Assembly (NCBI RefSeq): GCF_008365275.1
Contig: NZ_CP043504.1
Location: 2,480,001 to 2,544,000 of the forward strand
Direction: 5' to 3'
Length of the DNA: 64,000 nucleotides
DNA from: Protaetiibacter larvae
Lineage (GTDB): Bacteria; Actinomycetota; Actinomycetes; Actinomycetales; Microbacteriaceae
This document shows positions 59,083-64,000 of the stretch, piece by piece. The stretch's first letter is position 1, and every line of letters starts with the position of its first letter. The notes under the pieces are model-generated. The model was not told the DNA's origin. It searched no databases and saw only the letters and a list, made by a program, of their open reading frames with translations. A program made the translations under genes and the position numbers.

Positions 59083-59724
59083 ATGAACGTGACCAAGTAC
59101 GAGCACGCCTGCCTCGTCGTCTCGAAGGGCGACGCACGCCTCGTCATCGACCCGGGCGTCTTCCTCGCCACCCTGCCCGACGCCTCGGGCGTCGTCGCCG
59201 TCGTCATCACCCACGAGCACGGCGACCACTACTCCGCCGACCGGGTGCGCGACATTCTGGCGGCGAGCCCCGACGCCCGCGTGTTCGGCCCTCCGGGGGT
59301 GGTCGCGGCGGCGGCGAAGGACGGCATCGAGGTCGAGGCCGTCGGTCACGGCGACGCGATCACCGTCGAGCCGTTCACCCTGCGGTTCTTCGGCGCGACG
59401 CACAGCGTCATCCACTCCTCGATCCCGGTGATCGACAACGTGGGGGTGCTCGTCGACGACGCGTTCTACTACGGCGGCGACTCGTACACCGTGCCGGATG
59501 CGCCCGTCGAGCTGCTGGCGGCGCCGATCGGCGCCCCGTGGCTCAAGATCGGCGAGGCCATCGACTACGTGCTCGAGGTGAAGCCCCGGCACGCCTTCCC
59601 CATCCACGACATGACCCTCTCGGCGGCAGGACGCGGCATGGCCGCCGACCGGCTGAAGTGGGCCACCGAGCAGGGCGGCGGCACCTTCCAGGTGCTCGAG
59701 CCCGGCGAGTCGATCGACTGGTGA
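59083..59724 (+). CDS. Metallo-beta-lactamase-fold hydrolase (UlaG-like)
   Basis: A 213-residue MBL-fold protein with THEHGDHYSADRV as the metal-binding HxHxDH motif, a further His in FFGATHSVIHSSIP, Asp in YYGGDSYTVPD, and His in FPIHDMTLS. It lacks a signal peptide, so it is cytosolic. It resembles UlaG-type and uncharacterised MBL proteins; the substrate is unknown. Coupled to a rhodanese gene by a GTGA overlap, which suggests sulfur or persulfide chemistry. Confidence 0.9.
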   Translation: MNVTKYEHACLVVSKGDARLVIDPGVFLATLPDASGVVAVVITHEHGDHYSADRVRDILAASPDARVFGPPGVVAAAAKDGIEVEAVGHGDAITVEPFTLRFFGATHSVIHSSIPVIDNVGVLVDDAFYYGGDSYTVPDAPVELLAAPIGAPWLKIGEAIDYVLEVKPRHAFPIHDMTLSAAGRGMAADRLKWATEQGGGTFQVLEPGESIDW

Positions 59725-60044
59725 GCGGACCTGACGAGGTCACCCCGGGCGAGCTCCACGCACTGATCGAGGCCGGCGACGACCTCCAGCTGGTGGACGT
59801 GCGCGAGACCTGGGAGACCGAGCTCGCCGTGCTGCCGGGGGCGCTCGTGCTGCCGCTCGGTCGGCTGCCGGAGCTCACGGAGGCGCTCGACCCGGACCGG
59901 CTCGTGGTGACGTACTGCCACCACGGCATCCGCTCGGCGCAGGCCGCCGCCTACCTGGAGGGCATCGGCTTCGAGGTGCGCCACCTGGCCGGCGGCATCG
60001 ACGCGTGGGCCGAGGAGCTCGACCCCGGGATGCGGCGCTACTGA
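59721..60044 (+). CDS. Rhodanese-like sulfurtransferase
   Basis: A 107-residue single rhodanese domain. LVDVRETWETELAVLPGALVLPLG, the active-site loop YCHHGIRSAQAA with the catalytic Cys, and LAGGIDAWAEELDP are typical (PspE/GlpE-like). GTG at 59721 overlaps the stop of the MBL gene (GTGA). MBL plus rhodanese pairs are known as persulfide dioxygenase partners; here the MBL is not clearly ETHE1-like, so this is a hint only. Confidence 0.93.
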   Translation: MSGPDEVTPGELHALIEAGDDLQLVDVRETWETELAVLPGALVLPLGRLPELTEALDPDRLVVTYCHHGIRSAQAAAYLEGIGFEVRHLAGGIDAWAEELDPGMRRY

Positions 60045-60069
60045 ACCCGACTCCGGAGCATGGGCGCCG

Positions 60070-60738
60070 TCACAGGCCGCTGAGGCCGGAGCCGACGAGC
60101 ACCACCCCGACCATCACGACGACGACCGAGCTCACGATGTAGCTGTTGCGCTCGATCCAATCGCGTGCGCGTTCGAGGGCGGCCCGCGCGCGCGGCCCGT
60201 CGCGGCGCACCAGGATCACCGGCACCGCGATCGTCGAGATGCCGAGGGCGAGGAACACCGCGGTCTCGATCGTCCACGTCACCGGCGTGACGGCACCGGA
60301 GTTGATCGCGAGTGCCGCCGCGGCGAGCAGCACGAGCGCCTTCGGGCGCAGGTTGAGGATGACGCCCACGCCGAAGGCGGGAATCGGCCCGAGGGTTCCG
60401 AGCCGGCGCAACCAGGCGGGCATCCGCGGCTCCGCCTCCGGGCCCCGCCGGCGCGCGATCACGAACGACCAGATCGCGAACACCATGCAGCCCACCCCGA
60501 GCACGATCTCGGCGATCCCGGTGGCCGGCTGCGGCACATCCACCCGCTCCGGGATGGCGCGGATGCCCGCCGTGAACGCCACGGTGACCCCGGCCAGGCC
60601 GATCGCGTAGCCGATGAGGTAGGCGAGCCCGGAGGTGCGGCCGCGCTCCGACAGCAGGATCACGAGCACGGCCATGATCGGCACGCTGCTGAAGGCGACG
60701 CCCACACCGAGCGGCAGGAGGATCCCGAACGCTTCCAT
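60070..60738 (-). CDS. GAP/Sap-family integral membrane protein
   Basis: A 222-residue protein with six hydrophobic segments, resembling the GAP family (Sap, sulfolipid-1-addressing protein), a LysE-like transporter fold. LPLGVGVAFSSVPIMAVLVILLSERG and GVGVILNLRPKALVLLAAAALAI are the two pseudo-repeated motifs. Proposed role is export of a lipid or small molecule; cargo unknown. A TAGGGT -10 lies about 30 bases upstream. Confidence 0.85.
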   Translation of the reverse strand: MEAFGILLPLGVGVAFSSVPIMAVLVILLSERGRTSGLAYLIGYAIGLAGVTVAFTAGIRAIPERVDVPQPATGIAEIVLGVGCMVFAIWSFVIARRRGPEAEPRMPAWLRRLGTLGPIPAFGVGVILNLRPKALVLLAAAALAINSGAVTPVTWTIETAVFLALGISTIAVPVILVRRDGPRARAALERARDWIERNSYIVSSVVVVMVGVVLVGSGLSGL

Positions 60739-60782
60739 GGGCCCCCTCCCCCGAACGCTCCGACCCTAGCGCGTCGGTGCCC

Positions 60783-61685
60783 TCAGGCCGCGATCTCGTC
60801 GGAGGGCTGCGGTGCGCCGTCGCCCTCGGCGATCGCGAGGAGGCGGGGCGCGAGCGAGCGGGCGTCGGCGAGCACGGCCGACACGATCCACTCGGGCGCC
60901 TCTCCGGCCGCGAGCTCGACGGCGCGCAACGTGGCCGCCTCGGGCTTGAAGGCCACATGCTGCGGCACGAGGGCGATGCCGAGCCCCCGCCGCACGAGAT
61001 CGATGAGGGTGTGCACGTCGTCGACGCTGCAGCGCACCGCGCGCTCGATCCCCTGCGCGGCGAACGCGGCGTCGGTGAGGGTGCGCACGCCCCACGACGG
61101 ACGGAAGTCGACGAAGTCGTCGTCGGTGAGCTCGTCGAGCGACACGGTGGCGCGGTTCGCGAGCGGATGGTCGTCGGGGCACAGCAGCACGACCGGCCGG
61201 CGCCCGAGCTCGTGGGTGACGAGGGCGCTCGGAACCTCGGCGGCCGCGACGAAGGCCACGTCGAGCTCGCCGTCCTGCACGAGCCCGAGCAGCTGGTGGG
61301 AGCCGGCCTGGGTGAACTGGATGTCGACGGCCGGGTAGCGACGATGGAAGCGCTCGAGCAGGAGGTTCACGTCGACCGCGCCGAGGCACTGCTCGGCGCC
61401 CACCCGCAGCGATCCGGCGAGCTGATGAGAGGAGCGCACCACGGCGTCTCGCGCGGCGGATGCGCGTGCGATGAGCTCGCGCGCGTGCGGCACGAGGGCG
61501 AGTCCGGCCGGGGTCGGGACCACGGATCGGGTGGTGCGCTCGAACAGCGGCGCGCCGAGCTCCGCCTCGAGCCGACGGATCGACGACGACAGCCCGGACT
61601 GCGAGATGCGGCAGCGCTCGGCGGCACGCGTGAACTGCTGCTCGTCGATGAGCGCCACGAAGTGCTCGAGCTGACGGTGCTCCAT
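60783..61685 (-). CDS. LysR-family transcriptional regulator
   Basis: A 300-residue LysR protein. HTH at residues about 4-60 (RQLEHFVALIDEQQFTRAAER, then ISQSGLSSSIRRLEAELGAPLFERTTR) and a C-terminal effector-binding domain (about 90-295). It diverges from two aldo/keto reductase genes across 92 bp that contain a 12 bp palindrome, so it probably activates them and represses itself. Effector unknown. Confidence 0.93.
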   Translation of the reverse strand: MEHRQLEHFVALIDEQQFTRAAERCRISQSGLSSSIRRLEAELGAPLFERTTRSVVPTPAGLALVPHARELIARASAARDAVVRSSHQLAGSLRVGAEQCLGAVDVNLLLERFHRRYPAVDIQFTQAGSHQLLGLVQDGELDVAFVAAAEVPSALVTHELGRRPVVLLCPDDHPLANRATVSLDELTDDDFVDFRPSWGVRTLTDAAFAAQGIERAVRCSVDDVHTLIDLVRRGLGIALVPQHVAFKPEAATLRAVELAAGEAPEWIVSAVLADARSLAPRLLAIAEGDGAPQPSDEIAA

Positions 61686-61704
61686 TCATGCCTCCTGGTG
61701 ATGA

Positions 61705-61716
61705 ATGCGATCGCAT
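61705..61716. promoter_or_regulatory. Palindrome in LysR/reductase divergent promoter
   Basis: ATGCGATCGCAT is a perfect 12 bp palindrome flanked by GATGA and CATG, 19 bp upstream of the lysR start and about 60 bp before the reductase start. It is a plausible LysR box. Confidence 0.5.
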
Positions 61717-61777
61717 CATGCTGTTGGACTTGTAGTTTTGCGCGGCGTAGCGTCGAAGGCAAGAGAAAGGGTCACGC

Positions 61778-62638
61778 GTGACGCAACGGAGCATCGGAAA
61801 TCGGCAGGTCAGTGCGATCGGACTCGGCGGCATGCCGATGTCGATCGAGGGGAGGCCGGATGCGGAACGCTCCATCGCCACCATCCACGCGGCCCTCGAC
61901 GCCGGTGTCACCCTCATCGACACCGCCGACGCCTACCACCTGCTGCCCGGCGAGGTCGGCCACAACGAGGAGCTCATCGCCGCAGCCTTGCGCAGCTACG
62001 GTGCCGACACCTCGCACGTGCTCGTGGCCACCAAGGGCGGTCACCTGCGCCCCGGCGACGGCACCTGGACGCAGAACGGGCACCCCGAGTACCTGAAGGA
62101 GGCCGCGAAGGCGTCGGCGAAGCGGCTCGGCGTGGACGCGATCGGCCTGTACCAGTTCCACCGGCCCGACCCCGCGGTGCCCTACGCCGACTCGATCGGC
62201 GCCATCCGGGACCTCCTCGACGACGGGCTCATCGAGCTCGCCGGCATCTCCAACGCGAGCGTCGCGCAGATCGAGCTCGCCCAGGAGATCCTCGGCGGCC
62301 GGCTCGTGTCGGTGCAGAACCAGTTCTCCCCCGCCCTCCGCTCCACCCTCGCCGAGCTCGAGCACTGCGCCGCCCACGGCATCGCCTTCCTGCCCTGGTC
62401 GCCGCTCGGCGGCATCGGCCGCGCGGGCGCGGTCGGCGAGCGCCACGCGGCGTTCGGCCGGATCGCCGACGCCCACGGTGTGAGCCCGCAGCAGGTCACC
62501 CTCGCCTGGGAGCTCGCGCTCGCCCCCGTCGTGATCCCCATCCCCGGCGCCTCACGCCCCGAGAGCATCCGCGACTCGGTGCGCGCCGCCGAGCTCGTGC
62601 TGAGCGACGCCGAGATCGCCGAACTGTCCGCATCCTGA
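61778..62638 (+). CDS. Aldo/keto reductase
   Basis: A 286-residue NADPH-dependent reductase with the TIM-barrel AKR layout: IDTADAY with the catalytic Asp and Tyr, ATKGG with the catalytic Lys, YQFHRPDP with the catalytic His, SNASVAQI, and PIPGASRPESIRDSV binding the cofactor phosphate. GTG start at 61778. Divergent from lysR and 27 bp upstream of a second AKR gene, likely one operon for carbonyl reduction. Substrate unknown. Confidence 0.93.
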   Translation: MTQRSIGNRQVSAIGLGGMPMSIEGRPDAERSIATIHAALDAGVTLIDTADAYHLLPGEVGHNEELIAAALRSYGADTSHVLVATKGGHLRPGDGTWTQNGHPEYLKEAAKASAKRLGVDAIGLYQFHRPDPAVPYADSIGAIRDLLDDGLIELAGISNASVAQIELAQEILGGRLVSVQNQFSPALRSTLAELEHCAAHGIAFLPWSPLGGIGRAGAVGERHAAFGRIADAHGVSPQQVTLAWELALAPVVIPIPGASRPESIRDSVRAAELVLSDAEIAELSAS

Positions 62639-62665
62639 CCCCCGATTCCGAAAGACGGCAACACC

Positions 62666-63601
62666 ATGAAGACCATCGACATCCCCGGCATCGCCCACCC
62701 CGCCCCCAACGTCGTGCTCGGCGTCATGCGCATCCAGGCGCTCGACGACGCCGAGGTGCAGACCCTGTACGGCACCGCGCGCGACGCCGGCATCGACTTC
62801 TTCGACCATGCGGACGTCTACGGCAGCGAGCTGCACGGCTGCGAGCGCCGCTTCGCCGAGGCGCTCAAGCTGAGCCCCGCGCAGCGCGACGAGATCACCC
62901 TGCAGACCAAGGCCGGCATCGTGCGCGAAGGCCCGTACTTCGACTACTCGTACGAGCACATCGTGGCCTCGGCCGAAGGCTCGCTCACGGCGCTCGGCAC
63001 CGACTACCTCGACATCCTGCTGCTGCACCGCCCCGACGCGCTCGTCGAGCCCGACGAGGTGGCGCGCGCCTTCTCGGAGCTGCACGCGGCCGGCAAGGTG
63101 AAGGCCTTCGGCGTCTCCAACCACACCCCGCGGCAGATCGAGCTGCTCATGCGCAGCGTCGAGCAGCCGCTCGTGGCCAACCAGCTGCAGCTGTCGATCA
63201 CGCACGCGCCGATCATCGCGCAGGGCGTCGCCACCAACATGCACGGACTCGACCAGTCGTTCACGATCGACGGCGGCGGGATCGTCGACTACTGCCGCCT
63301 CAACGACATCACCATCCAGGCGTGGTCGCCCTTCCAGGCCGGCTTCTTCACGGGCGTCTTCCTCGACAACCCCGACTACCCGGAGCTCAACGCGGCGATC
63401 GACCGCCTCGCCGCCGCCTACGACGTGCCGGCGCTCGCCATCGCGACCGCCTGGATCACCCGGCACCCCGCCGACATGCAGGTCGTGCTCGGCACCACGA
63501 GCCCCGAGCGCGTCGCCGCGGCGGCCCAGGGCTCCGAGCTGCGCCTCACCCGCGCCGAATGGTACGAGCTGTTCCGCGCCGCCGGCTACACGGTGCCCTG
63601 A
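62666..63601 (+). CDS. Aldo/keto reductase (YdhF-like)
   Basis: A 311-residue AKR of the YdhF type. IDFFDHADVYG holds Asp and Tyr; LQTKAGI holds Lys; LLHRPDAL holds His; FGVSNHTPRQIELL, QLSITHAP and VVLGTTSPERV follow. It is longer than the upstream reductase and only distantly related, so this is not a tandem duplication. ATG at 62666. Followed by a strong terminator. Confidence 0.94.
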   Translation: MKTIDIPGIAHPAPNVVLGVMRIQALDDAEVQTLYGTARDAGIDFFDHADVYGSELHGCERRFAEALKLSPAQRDEITLQTKAGIVREGPYFDYSYEHIVASAEGSLTALGTDYLDILLLHRPDALVEPDEVARAFSELHAAGKVKAFGVSNHTPRQIELLMRSVEQPLVANQLQLSITHAPIIAQGVATNMHGLDQSFTIDGGGIVDYCRLNDITIQAWSPFQAGFFTGVFLDNPDYPELNAAIDRLAAAYDVPALAIATAWITRHPADMQVVLGTTSPERVAAAAQGSELRLTRAEWYELFRAAGYTVP

Positions 63602-63622
63602 GCGGCAGATGCCGGAAACACG

Positions 63623-63646
63623 AAACCCCCGCGTGAGCGGGGGTTT
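63623..63646 (+). terminator. Rho-independent terminator after the reductase operon
   Basis: AAACCCCCGC, loop GTGA, GCGGGGGTTT followed by TTCC: perfect 10 bp stem with U-run, the most classical terminator in the window. Confidence 0.93.
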
Positions 63647-63653
63647 TTCCTTG

Positions 63654-63725
63654 CTGGGGTACCTGGACTCGAACCAAGAACAATTGAACCAGAATCAACC
63701 GTGTTGCCAATTACACCATACCCCA
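63654..63725 (-). tRNA. tRNA-Gln(CUG)
   Basis: Minus strand starts TGGGGTATGGTGTAATTGGC; acceptor TGGGGTA/TACCCCA, anticodon loop TTCTGGT gives CUG (codon CAG), T-arm CTTGGTTCGAGTCCAGG. 72 nt, CCA not encoded. Confidence 0.94.
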
Positions 63726-63754
63726 CCGGTGTCAGCCGAAGCCGAACCGACTGC

Positions 63755-64000
63755 CTACTCTACCGCACGCGCGGGGGCTCTCCGAACTCGGGCGGTGGTC
63801 TCGAGGGTGTCGCGGATGACCGAGCCCGCGACGCGCGCCCCGTCGCCCGCCGCGATGAGCAGCTGCTGCGGCCCGGAGACGATGTCGCCCGCCGCGTAGA
63901 TCCCGGCGACGCTCGTGCGACCGGCGCCATCCGTCGAGATGTACCCGTCCGCATCGCGTGCGAGCCCCAGGTCGTCGGCGAAGGCGAGCGACGGCGTCCA
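63755..64000 (-). CDS. FAD/NAD(P)-dependent oxidoreductase (thioredoxin reductase-like), 5' end outside window
   Basis: The last 81 residues of a flavin disulfide-reductase-fold protein; the start lies beyond the right edge. GYISTDGAGRTSVAGIYAAGDI is the FAD-binding GD motif of the thioredoxin reductase / AhpF group, followed by PQQLLIAAGDGARVAGSVI. No redox CxxC lies in the visible part, so thioredoxin reductase cannot be separated from ferredoxin-NADP reductase or related single-component oxidoreductases. Confidence 0.85.
   Translation of the reverse strand, partial: WTPSLAFADDLGLARDADGYISTDGAGRTSVAGIYAAGDIVSGPQQLLIAAGDGARVAGSVIRDTLETTARVRRAPARAVE

Overview
The window reads as a chromosomal segment of a high-GC actinobacterium, most likely family Microbacteriaceae. 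The evidence is heavy GC bias, an Lsr2 nucleoid protein, F420-dependent enzymes (CofE, an LLM oxidoreductase, FGD), the murA-plsC-gpsA-ddl-DUF3515-thiL-rsmD-recG neighbourhood, DUF2510 and DUF3515 proteins, and many promoters whose -10 hexamer sits 6-7 nt before the start codon (leaderless transcription). The family assignment is inferred from gene content; no rRNA or marker comparison was possible.

Layout. 1-5.3 kb: the end of a MoxR ATPase, then an F420 block (zinc alcohol dehydrogenase, LLM oxidoreductase and CofE as a coupled operon, then fgd) around a repeat-rich spacer. 5.4-8.4 kb: a TetR/hydrolase divergent pair with two operators. 8.4-23.5 kb: housekeeping genes (coaD, recG, rsmD, thiL, ddl, gpsA, plsC, murA, leuD, leuC); leuCD has a leucine/arginine-rich leader peptide with an attenuator-like hairpin.

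23.7-51.3 kb, all on the minus strand: a roughly 27.6 kb type VII secretion-like locus. In transcription order it holds FHA protein, PP2C phosphatase, FHA protein, Ser/Thr kinase, FHA-plus-HTH-like protein, a 1854-residue membrane-anchored Ig/FN3 protein, MoxR, DUF58, a transglutaminase-like membrane protein that has lost its catalytic Cys and His, an EssC/EccC ATPase with an N-terminal FHA domain, a WXG100 protein, two effector-type modules and a last FHA protein. Each module pairs a 106-residue W-x-x-H-R helical protein with a large protein carrying a shared N-terminal HLPGD domain. One large protein ends in an alpha/beta-hydrolase domain, followed by a lipoprotein and other coupled small genes that could be immunity or chaperone factors. 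A palindromic motif (minus strand ATGGGGAGYMRTCCCC) occurs three times, each time upstream of an internal transcription unit of this locus. No EccB, EccD, EccE or mycosin is visible. This locus is the best candidate for an incompletely described system.

51.3-64 kb: terC behind a probable manganese (yybP-ykoY) riboswitch, a YqhA-like protein, a SRAP protein, Lsr2, tRNA-Glu(CUC), a lipid kinase, a CsoR-CopB copper module (with an intergenic-type repeat inserted in frame in copB), an esterase, a metallo-beta-lactamase-fold protein with a rhodanese, a GAP-family membrane protein, a LysR regulator divergent from two aldo/keto reductases, tRNA-Gln(CUG), and the 3' part of a flavin disulfide reductase.

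Two repeat types recur: a GATCTCGATACGCCG...CGGCTACTCGATCAGCGG palindrome (three places, reaching into fgd and copB), and a family of 68-82 bp elements with 14-16 bp terminal inverted repeats whose arms covary.
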